NCBI RefSeq assembly: GCF_900156375.1
Contig: NZ_FTNK01000003.1
Location: forward strand, 1-64,000
From: Paenibacillus macquariensis
Lineage (GTDB): Bacteria > Bacillota > Bacilli > Paenibacillales > Paenibacillaceae
Direction of reading: 5' to 3'
DNA length: 64,000 nt
Shown here: positions 51,546 to 61,309 of the stretch, piece by piece
Layout: every line of letters begins with the position of its first letter
Position numbering within the stretch: the first letter of the stretch is position 1
The notes under the pieces: generated by a model
What the model was told of the DNA's origin: nothing
What the model saw: only the letters and a program-made list of their open reading frames with translations
Databases searched by the model: none
Program-made: the position numbers and the translations under genes

Positions 51546-53888
51546 ATGAAGTCAATATCTGTATTCTTGAAAGATGCGGGATCAGCCATCAAAAACCGTA
51601 AGTTATTGGTTAGTATGATTGCTATTCTGTTTATCCCTGTAATGTATAGCGGCATGTTCTTAGGTGCCTTCTGGGATCCCTATGGTAAGATGACCGATCT
51701 GCCAGTAGCTGTAGTTAACACGGATTTAGGTGCTAATTATGAAGGTGTGTCACTTCATGCCGGTGATGATCTAATGAAGGAACTGGAAACGACGGATGGG
51801 TTCAAGTGGGAATTCGTGACGATGAAAGAAGCAGAAGCTGGAATGAGTGATAATAAATATTATATGACTATTCTCATTCCAGAGGATTTCTCTTCTAAAG
51901 CGACAACGTTATTGAATGAGAAACCAGAACCTGCTGAAATCATCTTTAAGCCTAATGAAGGTTATAACTTCTTGGCAGGACAGATTGGTGGTACTGCAGT
52001 AGAACGGATCAGAGCACAAGTATCTGCGAAAGTGACTCAAGTATATACGGAGACATTATTTGATCAGATCAAAACTGTATCTACGGGATTTAAAGAAGCC
52101 GGTGATGGTGCTAGCGAGATTAATGAAGGTGCAAGTAAATTGGACGATGGAGCCATTTTGCTAAAAGATAATTTAGTTAAGTTGGTTGACGGATCCATAA
52201 AGTTACAAGATGGTATTAAGCCTCTTACCCAAGGGGTAAATGATCTTGGTGTAGGCGCGACACAATTGAAGGAAGGTTCTTCAAATCTTGCAGGTGGACT
52301 TACGCAACTACAAGCAGCTCAGAAACAGTTAGAGACTGGTGCTGTGCAAGCCCAACAAGGGACCACTCAATTGCAAGCTGGTCTAGCATCTTCCGAACAG
52401 GGAAGTGCTAAAATTGTAGCAGGTCTACAATCATCTGTAGATGGATCTAAACAATTGGTAACTGGACTTCAATCTACTGTAGATGGATCAGCGAAATTGG
52501 AAAGTGGGCTTGAGTCTTCCGTTGAGGGAAGTGCTAAGCTAGAACAAGGTATAAAGGATGCTGCTACAGGTAGTAAGCAAGTAGCGACTGGTGCAGCGGG
52601 AGTAGCACAAGGATTGAAGCAATTAGCAGCATCGAACCCGGATCTAGCCGCTAACGCAGATGTTCAGAAATTGTTAGCAGCGAGCCAAGCGGTTGCTCAA
52701 GGTAGTGAAAAGGTAAGTCAAGGCCAGGAACAATTATTGCAGGGTGCTACGCAATTGAACCAAGGGCAAACACAATTGGCCCAAGGTGCTACGCAGCTTC
52801 ATCAAGGGGCACAGAAACTTCATGGTGGTGCAAGTGCTTTGAGTGAAGGTGCACAACAATTGTTACAAGGAAGCACAGAATTACATCAAGGGCAGCAGAA
52901 GCTTGTTCAAGGTGCTACACAATTAGAATCAGGGCAAACAAAATTGGCTGATGGTCTTCAATTGTTTGGTAGCAAGATGGGTGATGCTGTAAGCGGCAGT
53001 CAACAATTGGCAGGCGGAGCTGAGAAGATCGCTTCTGGATCAGCACAGTTATCTGGTGGTATGAGTCAATTAGGCGGCGGTGTGGGGACCATTACTGATG
53101 GTTCTAAGAAATTAAGCGATGGAGCTGGGGAATTAGAAAATGGTCTTGTGAAGTTGAAAGACGGGTCTAATGAACTTGCTTCTAAATTAAATGAAGCAGC
53201 AGTTACAACAGGAGAAGTAAAAGGAACGGAAGCGACGTATAATATGTTTGCTGAGCCAGTAACCGTTCAAGAAGAAAAAGTAAGCAAGGTACCTAACTAC
53301 GGTACAGGATTCGCGCCATACTTCTTATCCTTAGGATTGTTTGTAGGTGCGCTGATCTCAACCATTGTATTACCAAGCAGAGATTCTAGCGTACCAAACG
53401 CTTCAGGATTCAATAAATTTGTAAGTCGGACATTTGCATTCAGCAGCATAGGAATTATTCAATCGATTCTTGCAGCAGTAGTGATGTTATATGGATTAGA
53501 TCTGGAAGTTCAAAGTGTACCACTGTTCTTCTTATTCACATTACTTACAAGCTTTACATTCATGTTCTTAGTGCAGGCGTTTGTAACATGGTTCGATCAA
53601 CCAGGGCGATTCATGGTTATTGTTATTCTTATCCTACAACTTACAACAAGTGCAGGAACATTCCCTAAAGAATTGATTCCAGGTTGGTTACAAGTGTTCA
53701 ACCCATGGTTCCCTATGACGTATAGCGTAGAAGGATACAAAGCAGTTATTTCTACGGGTAATTTCGGTGCCATGTGGTCTGACGTAGGTGTTCTGGCTAT
53801 ATTTGCAGGTGTCTTCCTGTTAGCCACATTCATGTACTTCATACGTCAACCCAAGAACCTTATTGAAGAACATTCCCTAAGCGCATAA
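51546..53888 (+). CDS. YhgE/Pip-type membrane protein with long Gly/Leu repeat region
   Basis: A 780-residue protein with one N-terminal membrane helix (about 20-40), a Pip/YhgE N-terminal domain (LPVAVVNTDLGANYEG, ILIPEDFSS), and a repeat region (about 180-540) of heptad-like GxxxLxxG units rich in Gln, Gly and Ala. Five C-terminal ABC2-type membrane helices end with FPMTYSVEGYKAVIS. The family includes phage receptors and type VII-associated proteins. AAGGAGAG precedes a 3-codon mini-ORF whose TGA overlaps this ATG (ATGA). It is likely controlled by the adjacent TetR. Confidence 0.88.
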   Translation: MKSISVFLKDAGSAIKNRKLLVSMIAILFIPVMYSGMFLGAFWDPYGKMTDLPVAVVNTDLGANYEGVSLHAGDDLMKELETTDGFKWEFVTMKEAEAGMSDNKYYMTILIPEDFSSKATTLLNEKPEPAEIIFKPNEGYNFLAGQIGGTAVERIRAQVSAKVTQVYTETLFDQIKTVSTGFKEAGDGASEINEGASKLDDGAILLKDNLVKLVDGSIKLQDGIKPLTQGVNDLGVGATQLKEGSSNLAGGLTQLQAAQKQLETGAVQAQQGTTQLQAGLASSEQGSAKIVAGLQSSVDGSKQLVTGLQSTVDGSAKLESGLESSVEGSAKLEQGIKDAATGSKQVATGAAGVAQGLKQLAASNPDLAANADVQKLLAASQAVAQGSEKVSQGQEQLLQGATQLNQGQTQLAQGATQLHQGAQKLHGGASALSEGAQQLLQGSTELHQGQQKLVQGATQLESGQTKLADGLQLFGSKMGDAVSGSQQLAGGAEKIASGSAQLSGGMSQLGGGVGTITDGSKKLSDGAGELENGLVKLKDGSNELASKLNEAAVTTGEVKGTEATYNMFAEPVTVQEEKVSKVPNYGTGFAPYFLSLGLFVGALISTIVLPSRDSSVPNASGFNKFVSRTFAFSSIGIIQSILAAVVMLYGLDLEVQSVPLFFLFTLLTSFTFMFLVQAFVTWFDQPGRFMVIVILILQLTTSAGTFPKELIPGWLQVFNPWFPMTYSVEGYKAVISTGNFGAMWSDVGVLAIFAGVFLLATFMYFIRQPKNLIEEHSLSA

Positions 53889-53909
53889 TTTAGGGCATAT
53901 TATACAAGG

Positions 53910-53958
53910 AATGATCCCAAAAGTCAGAAATTTGACCTTTGGGACCATTTCTTTTTTT
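53910..53958 (+). terminator. Terminator after the YhgE-like gene
   Basis: AATGATCCCAAAAGTCA pairs with TGACCTTTGGGACCATT around GAAAT, followed by a T run. Confidence 0.88.
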
Positions 53959-54012
53959 GTATCTGTAATTTTTCGAAAGAAAAATTCTATCACCAATTTA
54001 CTTGACATTCTA

Positions 54013-54041
54013 TTGAATATTGAATCTCTTTTATGCATAAT
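54013..54041 (+). promoter_or_regulatory. Possible gltB promoter in a 300-bp leader
   Basis: TTGAAT, 17 bp, CATAAT with a preceding ATG that makes an extended -10 possible. It lies 214 nt before gltB. The rest of the gap shows no ORF and no GltC box that I recognise. Confidence 0.35.
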
Positions 54042-54254
54042 TATTTAAAAATTAGCTTTCGTACATTAAAGCTTTCGTGTAAAACAATTCTTATCACTAT
54101 TATAAAAAAGTTTAAATGGTATAGAGGCTTGGCTTGATGATAGAATAACATAACCAATTTAGTACGTTCAGAAGTCTGATGTATATTTCATGTTTAAAGA
54201 AGAACGATTTCGTTTATTTGTAAATTCATATTATATATAGAAAGGTTGCGAATC

Positions 54255-57200
54255 ATGAGACATACAGCGCTCCCGCCGAAACAGGGACTCTACGATCCAC
54301 AACATGAAAAAGATGCATGCGGAATGGGATTTGTAGCTAATATTAAGGGGAAAGTCTCTCACGAAATTGTAAGTCAAGCTTTGACTATGCTAGTTAACAT
54401 GGAACATCGTGGTGGACAGGGAAGTGAACCGAATTCAGGTGATGGTGCCGGTATCATGGTACAAATTCCACATCGTTTTTTCGCGGCAGAAGCAACAAAA
54501 TTAGGATTTAATCTTCCGGAACAGGGACATTATGGCGTAGGGATGATCTTTCTCTCCCAAGATCCGTTGATCCGTGAAGCTCATGAGAATAAACTAAAAG
54601 ATATTATTGCTGAGGAAGGTCAGACTTGTTTAGGATTTCGTGACGTCCCCACAGTAGACGATACACTTGGCAAATCGGCTAAGGAAGCGAAACCCTTTGT
54701 TCGTCAGGTGTTTATTGAACGCAATAGCGCATTACAAGATGAAATGGCGTTTGAACGGAAGTTGTATGTGATTGGTAGACGAGTTGAATTAGCTACCCGT
54801 TATAGTGGTAATGAAGAAGACGAAAGCTTCTATCTAACCAGTATTTCTTGCCGTAAAATCGTATATAAGGGTATGTTAACAACGATTCAAGTAGGTCAAT
54901 TCTACGTGGATCTACAAGATGAGTTGTTTGAATCTGCTATCGGACTGATCCATTCTCGATTCAGTACGAATACGTTCCCGAGTTGGGAACGCGCCCATCC
55001 CTATCGTTATATGATTCATAACGGGGAGATTAATACACTTCGTGGTAATGTGAATTGGATGCATGCACGTCAGTCCCTTTTTGCAAGCGAAGTGTTCGGT
55101 GATGATCTGGAGAAAGTGAAGCCTGTTATCAATCCTGATGGTTCAGATACAGCAATGTTTGATAATACGTTTGAATTCTTATATTTGAGCGGACGCTCGT
55201 TACCGCATGTAGCTATGATGATGGTTCCTGAACCTTGGAATAACCACGAGACGATGGATGATACAAGAAAAGCATTCTATGAATATCATAGTACGCTTAT
55301 GGAGCCTTGGGATGGACCGGCAGCAATGGGCTTCTCCGATGGTGTTCAGATTGGTGCTATGCTCGATCGGAATGGACTACGCCCAGCTCGTTATTATGTA
55401 ACGAAGAATGATCTAATCGTATTATCATCTGAGGCAGGCGTGTTGGATATTCCAGCTGAAGATATTCTCTACAAAGATCGGTTACGTCCAGGACGTATGT
55501 TGTTGGTAGATACGAAGCAAGGAAGAATCATTTCTGATGAGGAAGTGAAAGCTGAAATTGCTGCAGAGAAGCCTTATCGTGCGTGGTTGGATGAGCATTT
55601 GATTAATCTGGATGAATTACCGGATGCACCAGAGCTTCCGAATCCTAAGCATGATAATGTTCAGCAATTACAGCAGTCATTTGGCTATACTTTTGAAGAA
55701 CTACGTAAAGTGCTAGAACCTATGGCTTCCACAGGAGCTGAGGCGATTGCATCGATGGGTTACGATGCTCCATTGGCTGTATTCTCGGAACGCCCTCAGC
55801 GTCTGTATAATTATTTCAAGCAAATGTTTGCGCAAGTTACGAACCCTCCTATTGACGCGATTCGTGAGGAGATTATTACGGCTACGGGAACAACGATTGG
55901 TCCGGAACGTAACATGTTACATCCTGAACCAGAGAGTTGTCGTCAGATTCGCCTTGATACACCAGTATTATCTAATGAAGATTTCGGTAAAATCCGTCAT
56001 GTGCACCGTCCAGGATTTAAATCCATGACCATTCCGATTCTCTTTCCTGCTGAGGATGGAGCGGAGGGAATGCGTGAAGCATTAGATGTTCTGTGTAAAG
56101 CTGCAGATCGTGTAATTGATAAAGGTCATAATATTCTTATTCTTTCCGACCGTGGTGTCGACAAAAATAATGCTGCACTTCCAGCTCTCCTTGCGGTATC
56201 TTGTTTGCATCATCATCTGATTCGCCAAGGTACTCGGACTATGGTTAGTATTCTGTTGGAATCAGGAGAACCTCGTGAAGTGCATCATTACGCACTCCTA
56301 TTAGGATATGGTGTCAGCGCAGTAAATCCGTATCTCGCTTTCGAGAGCTTGGATGATATGATCGGGCAAGGGATGTTACGTGGGATTTCACATGAGAAAG
56401 CTGTGAAGAATTATATTAAAGCTGCAACGAAGAGCGTGGTTAAAGTATTATCCAAAATGGGTATCTCAACCATTCAGTCCTATCGTGGTGCGCAGATTTT
56501 TGAAGCTGTCGGATTGAATTTAGATTTTGTAGATAAGTACTTTACACGGACGCCTTCACGGATCGCAGGTATCGGTCTAGAAGAAGTAGCTAAAGAGACG
56601 CTCATTCATCATAATCGTGCGTTTACAGATAAAGATGGAAATGATAAAGAACTGGATTCTGGTGGGGAGTATCAATGGCGTAAAGATGGGGAAGAGCATC
56701 TCTTTAACCCACAAACCATACATTTACTACAACAATCCGTTCGTACGAATGATTACAGTCTTTATAAGAAATACGCGAGCCTCGTTCAAGGTGAGAATGA
56801 ACAACGTATGACGATTCGTTCATTGCTCGAGTTGAAACCAGTAGGTGAGCCAATAGCTATCGATGAAGTTGAATCCGTAGAGTCCATCATGAAACGGTTC
56901 AAGACGGGGGCCATGTCATTCGGTTCAATTAGTAAAGAGGCGCATGAAAGTTTAGCCATTGGGATGAATCGTATTGGTGGAAAGAGCAACACGGGAGAAG
57001 GCGGAGAGGATCCGGCTCGTTATATTCCAGATGCCAATGGAGATTCTCGCCGTAGTGCAATCAAGCAGGTTGCTTCAGGACGATTCGGCGTAACGTCGAA
57101 TTATCTAGTTAACGCAGATGAGATTCAGATTAAGATGGCTCAAGGAGCCAAGCCGGGAGAAGGCGGACAGCTTCCAGGTCGTAAGGTGTACCCTTGGGTA

Positions 57201-58850
57201 GCGGAAGTTCGTGGATCGACGCCAGGCGTAGGCCTGATTTCTCCACCGCCGCATCATGATATTTATTCGATCGAAGATTTAGCAGAATTGATCTATGATC
57301 TTAAGAATGCTAATCCACGTGCGAGTATTAACGTGAAATTGGTATCTGAAGTTGGAGTTGGAACGATTGCCGCAGGTGTAGCTAAAGGTCGTGCGGACAT
57401 TATCCTTGTCAGTGGATATGATGGCGGAACGGGTGCATCACCACAAGGTTCAATCCGTCATGCTGGACTCCCATGGGAGCTTGGACTTGCAGAAACACAT
57501 CAGACACTCATTCTAAATAATTTACGTGATCGTGTTGTTCTTGAAACGGACGGTAAAATGCTGAATGGACGCGATTTAGCAGTTGCTGTGTTATTAGGAG
57601 CGGAGGAATATGGATTCGCTACTGCACCACTAGTTGCTCTTGGATGTATTATGATGCGTGTATGTCAAATGGATACGTGTCCGGTTGGGGTCGCTACTCA
57701 GAACCCAGAATTACGTAAGAATTTCACAGGAGACCCAGCACATGTAGTTAACTTTATGACATTTGTAGCTCAAGATTTACGTGAGATCATGGCTGGTCTT
57801 GGTTTCCGTACCATTCAAGAAATGGTAGGCCGTACAGACTGTCTGGACGAGGTTAAGGCAGTGGGTCATTGGAAGAAGGAAGGGATAGACTTGTCTGTTC
57901 TACTTCATTCACCTACCCTTCCTGAAGGTAGTACTCGATTCAACAGTAAACAGCAGAATCATTGCTTAGATGAAACATTAGATATTCAACAGTTGTTAGA
58001 TCTTGCAGCACCAGCCTTGGAGAATGGAACTTCCGTACAGGGTGTTCTTCCGATTACCAATGTTAACCGTGCTGTTGGAACGATACTGGGAAGTGAAATT
58101 ACACGTAAATATGGAGCAGTTGGCCTACCAGATGATACGATTGAGTTTACTTTCTTAGGAACAGCAGGTCAAAGCTTTGGTGCATTTGTACCGAAGGGAG
58201 TAACCTTAACCGTAGAAGGTGATTCAAATGATTACGTTGGTAAAGGTCTCTCTGGAGGTAAATTGATTGTGAAGCCTTCACCGAAGTCTACTTTTAAAGC
58301 GGAAGAGAATATTATTATCGGTAACACAGCATTTTATGGTGGAACTAGCGGTGAAGCCTATATCCGTGGGATCGCGGGTGAGCGATTCGCTGTACGTAAC
58401 TCTGGAGTCAATGTGGTCGTAGAGGGTGTGGGCGATCATGGCTGCGAGTATATGACGGGTGGACGTGTCGTTGTACTTGGTGAAACAGGACGCAACTTTG
58501 CAGCAGGGATGTCAGGTGGTATTGCTTATGTGTACGACCATGATGGAACCTTTATTGATCGATGTAATCTAGAAATGGTATTACTTGAACGGGTAGAGAT
58601 TGCAACAGAGGTGGAAGAGTTACGCGGGATGATTCTCAATCATGTGTCCCATACGCAAAGTACCAAAGGACAATGGGTGTTAGATCATTGGACAGAGAGT
58701 CTGGGTAGGTTCGTACGCGTTATTCCGAAAGATTATAAAAAGATGACACAGCAAATTGAGAAGGTTCATGCGAGTGGATTGACGGGAGAAGTTGCGCTTC
58801 TAGCAGCATTCGAAGCGAATATGCGTGAACTTGCACGTTCTGGTAACTAA
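54255..58850 (+). CDS. gltB: Glutamate synthase, large subunit
   Basis: A 1531-residue enzyme. The N-terminal class II amidotransferase has its catalytic Cys at residue 22 (KDACGMGF), exposed after removal of a short propeptide. Central and FMN-binding domains contain [20 protein letters not shown] and [11 protein letters not shown]. The 3Fe-4S motif is [15 protein letters not shown]-terminal beta-helix (GXGXG) domain closes it. It makes glutamate from 2-oxoglutarate and glutamine. The ATG at 54255 follows GAAAGG. The small subunit gltD is not downstream. Confidence 0.96.
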   Translation: MRHTALPPKQGLYDPQHEKDACGMGFVANIKGKVSHEIVSQALTMLVNMEHRGGQGSEPNSGDGAGIMVQIPHRFFAAEATKLGFNLPEQGHYGVGMIFLSQDPLIREAHENKLKDIIAEEGQTCLGFRDVPTVDDTLGKSAKEAKPFVRQVFIERNSALQDEMAFERKLYVIGRRVELATRYSGNEEDESFYLTSISCRKIVYKGMLTTIQVGQFYVDLQDELFESAIGLIHSRFSTNTFPSWERAHPYRYMIHNGEINTLRGNVNWMHARQSLFASEVFGDDLEKVKPVINPDGSDTAMFDNTFEFLYLSGRSLPHVAMMMVPEPWNNHETMDDTRKAFYEYHSTLMEPWDGPAAMGFSDGVQIGAMLDRNGLRPARYYVTKNDLIVLSSEAGVLDIPAEDILYKDRLRPGRMLLVDTKQGRIISDEEVKAEIAAEKPYRAWLDEHLINLDELPDAPELPNPKHDNVQQLQQSFGYTFEELRKVLEPMASTGAEAIASMGYDAPLAVFSERPQRLYNYFKQMFAQVTNPPIDAIREEIITATGTTIGPERNMLHPEPESCRQIRLDTPVLSNEDFGKIRHVHRPGFKSMTIPILFPAEDGAEGMREALDVLCKAADRVIDKGHNILILSDRGVDKNNAALPALLAVSCLHHHLIRQGTRTMVSILLESGEPREVHHYALLLGYGVSAVNPYLAFESLDDMIGQGMLRGISHEKAVKNYIKAATKSVVKVLSKMGISTIQSYRGAQIFEAVGLNLDFVDKYFTRTPSRIAGIGLEEVAKETLIHHNRAFTDKDGNDKELDSGGEYQWRKDGEEHLFNPQTIHLLQQSVRTNDYSLYKKYASLVQGENEQRMTIRSLLELKPVGEPIAIDEVESVESIMKRFKTGAMSFGSISKEAHESLAIGMNRIGGKSNTGEGGEDPARYIPDANGDSRRSAIKQVASGRFGVTSNYLVNADEIQIKMAQGAKPGEGGQLPGRKVYPWVAEVRGSTPGVGLISPPPHHDIYSIEDLAELIYDLKNANPRASINVKLVSEVGVGTIAAGVAKGRADIILVSGYDGGTGASPQGSIRHAGLPWELGLAETHQTLILNNLRDRVVLETDGKMLNGRDLAVAVLLGAEEYGFATAPLVALGCIMMRVCQMDTCPVGVATQNPELRKNFTGDPAHVVNFMTFVAQDLREIMAGLGFRTIQEMVGRTDCLDEVKAVGHWKKEGIDLSVLLHSPTLPEGSTRFNSKQQNHCLDETLDIQQLLDLAAPALENGTSVQGVLPITNVNRAVGTILGSEITRKYGAVGLPDDTIEFTFLGTAGQSFGAFVPKGVTLTVEGDSNDYVGKGLSGGKLIVKPSPKSTFKAEENIIIGNTAFYGGTSGEAYIRGIAGERFAVRNSGVNVVVEGVGDHGCEYMTGGRVVVLGETGRNFAAGMSGGIAYVYDHDGTFIDRCNLEMVLLERVEIATEVEELRGMILNHVSHTQSTKGQWVLDHWTESLGRFVRVIPKDYKKMTQQIEKVHASGLTGEVALLAAFEANMRELARSGN

Positions 58851-58907
58851 ATTCAACAATCAAAAGTAAAATGATCACCACAAGAACATGCATAACGGAT
58901 ATAGAAT

Positions 58908-58958
58908 AAAACTTACTTACTGGGCATTGTTGGAGAGCCTTGTAAGTAAGTTTTTTTT
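58908..58958 (+). terminator. Terminator after gltB
   Basis: AAAACTTACTTAC pairs with GTAAGTAAGTTTT around a 21-nt loop, followed by eight T residues. It shows that gltB is transcribed without a downstream gltD. Confidence 0.9.
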
Positions 58959-59103
58959 CGACAAAATAAGAACTCTATTATTTTTTAAAAATAACACAAG
59001 ACGACAACATAAAGAAAAAGGTTAATATATAATACTAATTAAGTAGTGAATTGGCTGTGCGGGCTAGATACTAACAATGAAAAATAGAGTGAGGTTATCT
59101 TTA

Positions 59104-59253
59104 ATGAAGGAAACAAAAGAGGTAGGAACCGAAGTAGGAGGGTCCAACCGTGAGCTACCAAAGAAGGTAAGTGTAGACATCCTTAACATTATGAAGCAAT
59201 GTGGTGTTCCTCCTGAAAAATGGAAAAACTACATAGGCGCACAGCATAAGTGA
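59104..59253 (+). CDS. SinI-like 49-residue micro-protein
   Basis: The protein starts MKETKEVGTEVGGSNREL and ends with a helical hairpin, DILNIMKQCGVPPEKWKNYI. That end aligns with the SinI dimerisation helices (LMVEAKEANISPEEIRKYL): GV-P-PEK-W-KNYI over NI-S-PEE-I-RKYL. SinI is the antagonist that titrates SinR. GAGTGAGG lies 9 nt before the ATG. It converges on an Xre-type repressor gene, which is consistent with an anti-repressor role. Similarity is short, so the assignment is tentative. Confidence 0.55.
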   Translation: MKETKEVGTEVGGSNRELPKKVSVDILNIMKQCGVPPEKWKNYIGAQHK

Positions 59254-59280
59254 CGGGTTTATTCAAAAAAGATAAAATCA

Positions 59281-59329
59281 AAAAAACCTTAGTAACCAAA
59301 GAAATCACTTTGGTTACTAAGGCTTTTTT
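59281..59329. terminator. Bidirectional terminator between the SinI-like and Xre genes
   Basis: CCTTAGTAACCAAAG pairs perfectly with CTTTGGTTACTAAGG around AAATCA, with A and T runs on either side. Confidence 0.93.
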
Positions 59330-59339
59330 GATTAGACAT

Positions 59340-59708
59340 TTAATTCATATTCCGTTCCATACGAATAAAAGCAATAAAGCGTTTAGCTTCTTCCTCCGAA
59401 ATACTACGCCCATCAATCGTAAGATTAAACTTTTCCAAAAGCTTATCATCAGATAGTTCCAAATCATCCACGAAATGCCGTACATCGTCATCCATAACGA
59501 CTTCAGAATGGGTAGTTCGGCCAATGAGGTAATCAATGGACACTCCGAATACATCAGCGAGTTTGGTTAATATCTCGAAATCAGGCTTACGTCGATTTTT
59601 CTCGTAATGGGAAAGGGAAGCTCTCGTAATACCAATGGATTGGGAGAGCTCTTCTTGGGTCCATTGTCTTCCTTCACGTAATTCCGCAATGCGATTCTGG
59701 TGATTCAT
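59340..59708 (-). CDS. Xre/Cro-type transcriptional repressor
   Basis: A 122-residue protein. Residues 1-60 form an HTH_3 domain (WTQEELSQSIGITRASLSHY, EKNRRKPDFEILTKLADVFG, IDYLIGR). An acidic helical tail contains SDDKLLEKFNLTIDGRSISE then EEAKRFIAFIRMER. The ATG at 59708 follows AGGGGGAAA. Twin identical palindromes lie upstream, between this gene and the PilZ-like gene, and are the likely operators. The tail differs from SinR as I remember it, so it is not called sinR. Confidence 0.85.
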   Translation of the reverse strand: MNHQNRIAELREGRQWTQEELSQSIGITRASLSHYEKNRRKPDFEILTKLADVFGVSIDYLIGRTTHSEVVMDDDVRHFVDDLELSDDKLLEKFNLTIDGRSISEEEAKRFIAFIRMERNMN

Positions 59709-59794
59709 GAATTTCCCCCTGTTGGCGATTTTATCTAGATCTTTCAATTATGTTAATAAAATTTGAAAACCTAATAATAACAGTAAATTTAAGC

Positions 59795-59823
59795 TTGACA
59801 TGATACAATATGTATCGTAAATT
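59795..59823 (+). promoter_or_regulatory. Rightward promoter overlapping operator 1
   Basis: A consensus TTGACA is followed after 17 bp by TAAATT. The 15-bp palindrome fills the spacer, so bound repressor would exclude RNA polymerase. Confidence 0.55.
59802..59816. promoter_or_regulatory. Xre operator-like palindrome, site 1
   Basis: GATACAATATGTATC, a near-perfect dyad (GATAC/GTATC arms). An identical copy lies 32 bp downstream. It resembles the PBSX Xre operator GATACAAAATGTATC as I remember it. Confidence 0.75.
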
Positions 59824-59833
59824 AGAAGTAAGG

Positions 59834-59848
59834 GATACAATATGTATC
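59834..59848. promoter_or_regulatory. Xre operator-like palindrome, site 2
   Basis: The exact second copy of GATACAATATGTATC. The 32-bp centre-to-centre spacing is about three helical turns, so two dimers could bind one DNA face cooperatively. Confidence 0.75.
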
Positions 59849-59913
59849 ATTTAGTATATTACCCAATTAATTATCTTTTGAAACAGCATAAACTTTGATA
59901 AAGGAATGAAGCT

Positions 59914-60321
59914 ATGAAACCCAATATTCATGATTGGGCCAATCTTTCTCTAAATGCACACATCTATATCAGAGAAGTAAGAGGAAGTAAGGTCAATAGC
60001 AGCAAACGTCGTCCTATATTCTTAATGGAGTTAGGTGATAACTCAATATGTTTCTTAAGCGATTTAGATTTACCGATGATACCCAATGTCGTGTTTGGCT
60101 TTGATATCGAGGACTCTAGTTCAAAGGTTAGACTTTCAGGGAAAATAGAAGCTAAAGGGTTATATGAACGTATGTTTCAATATCGAGTCAAATTACCTGA
60201 CATAAAAGAATATAAGTTATACAATACGAGTCTTTTAAAAAAAATGTTAATCAACTTAAACTATTTCTTAATCACAAAAAACAAAGTTGGCATTCATAAG
60301 CGTATCAATCTATCTATTTGA
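59914..60321 (+). CDS. PilZ-like small protein
   Basis: This 135-residue, mostly beta protein has the outline of a PilZ domain: a strand pattern ICFLSDLDLPMIPNVVFGFD, a KVRLSGKIEAKGL turn and a late YRVKLPDI. The canonical RxxxR and DxSxxG c-di-GMP residues are not clearly present; SSKRRP near residue 30 is the only basic cluster. It may be a non-binding relative. AAAGGAATG precedes the ATG. The twin Xre operators lie just upstream, so it is probably the repressor's main target. Confidence 0.45.
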   Translation: MKPNIHDWANLSLNAHIYIREVRGSKVNSSKRRPIFLMELGDNSICFLSDLDLPMIPNVVFGFDIEDSSSKVRLSGKIEAKGLYERMFQYRVKLPDIKEYKLYNTSLLKKMLINLNYFLITKNKVGIHKRINLSI

Positions 60322-60435
60322 AAAGAAAGAATTATACCTAAATACAGTTAATTTCATTCTACTATATATTGCTACGAAGTGCATTAGGACAATAAACCCA
60401 AAAAATACATATATTTTTATAAAGTAAGGGTTGTT

Positions 60436-60873
60436 GTGGAGTTTCAAAAAGGTAGAGCATCATTGGATTATAGTACGATTCAAACGAATATTATGGTCAT
60501 TAATTCGTACATGGAAATTATTAAGTCATCGTCAATTATAGATAAGGTAATACATGAATACCCTGATCTGTGCATAATGGCAAATGATTTAGCTAGTAAC
60601 ATTAAGGCTAGTACAACGAATGAATCACTAGTAATGACATTAAATTACCAAGATCCCTCCTATGAAGTTGCATCCAAAATTGTCAATGCGATAGCAATGG
60701 TTTTTGAGAAACAAATCCTGAATATTATGAAGGTAGATAATGTTACAATTCTGAGTTCTGCTCAAATCACCGATGAAGCAATTCCACTAAATATCAATCC
60801 AGTAATGGTCATTATAATCGGGTTCATAATGGGACTTATGCTTGCCATAGGTCTGGTACTTCTGTTGGATTAA
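60436..60873 (+). pseudogene. Truncated Wzz/CapA-type chain-length regulator
   Basis: The open frame carries the distal part of a Wzz/YveK-type protein: VINSYMEIIKSSSIIDKVIH, a VMTLNYQDPSYEVASKIVNA block, IMKVDNVTILSSAQ and the second membrane helix. The first membrane helix and about 60 N-terminal residues are missing, and 114 bp upstream show no coding sense. The frame stops right after the helix (VLLLD), where the usual cytoplasmic tail is replaced by tyrosine-kinase sequence. It is therefore damaged at both ends. Confidence 0.75.
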
Positions 60874-61070
60874 CGAGCGTTCTGACCAATCGAGATGAAC
60901 TTCAAGATGTTGTAATAGAAACATTAATAGATCATTTCGATGTCATCACATCAGCTCCTATCCCCCAAAAATTCCTCTGAAATGTTAAGTTCTAAAAATG
61001 AAAACAGTTCTGGATGAGGTGAAGGATCTGTATGATGTCATATTATTCGATACCTATTACTGTGGTGAGT
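60867..61070 (+). pseudogene. Relic of a bacterial tyrosine kinase (CpsD/YwqD type)
   Basis: Starting at 60867, in a frame different from the Wzz relic, one reads GLTSVLTNRDELQDVV, then HFDVITSAPIPQK, then after a frameshift SSEMLSSK and after another MKTVLDEVKDLYDVILFDT. These are the successive motifs of a BY-kinase after its Walker A region. Walker A, the Tyr cluster and the end are gone. The junction to the Wzz helix is direct, which points to a deletion fusing the two genes. Confidence 0.8.
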
Positions 61071-61309
61071 AATAAATAGCAGCGTTGTAGTGTAACTATA
61101 GGTAATGCCTACTATGCCTTTATCAATGTAGGTACTCGGTCATACTGTGGGTCCCCGGACCTTAGACGTGAATCGTCAAGGGTGTGAAGTGAGGATGGGT
61201 TGAATGCCTACTTTGACATATTGAAGGTATGATTTGTGAGGGTTTACTTCCATATAAACCAATACAACTCATGCTTTCAAATAATTTAAATGGATAGAGG
61301 AGATTATAA
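61071..61309. other. Degenerate stretch between the kinase relic and the sugar transferase
   Basis: No frame of useful length and no clear homology. It holds GGTCCCCGGACC-like dyads and ends with the AGAGGAG ribosome site for the next gene. It is probably further decayed polysaccharide-locus DNA. Confidence 0.35.

Noticed and set aside
52080-53220. Tandem DNA repeat or mobile element
   Set aside because: The repetition follows codons of the coiled YhgE stalk; there are no terminal repeats or transposase.
59914-60321. Firm assignment as a c-di-GMP-binding PilZ protein
   Set aside because: The strand pattern fits, but the RxxxR and DxSxxG ligand residues are not clearly seen, so only PilZ-like is claimed.
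59795-60321. Prophage immunity region, suggested by the phage-type operators and Xre repressor
   Set aside because: No integrase, phage structural or replication genes lie nearby; polysaccharide genes follow instead.
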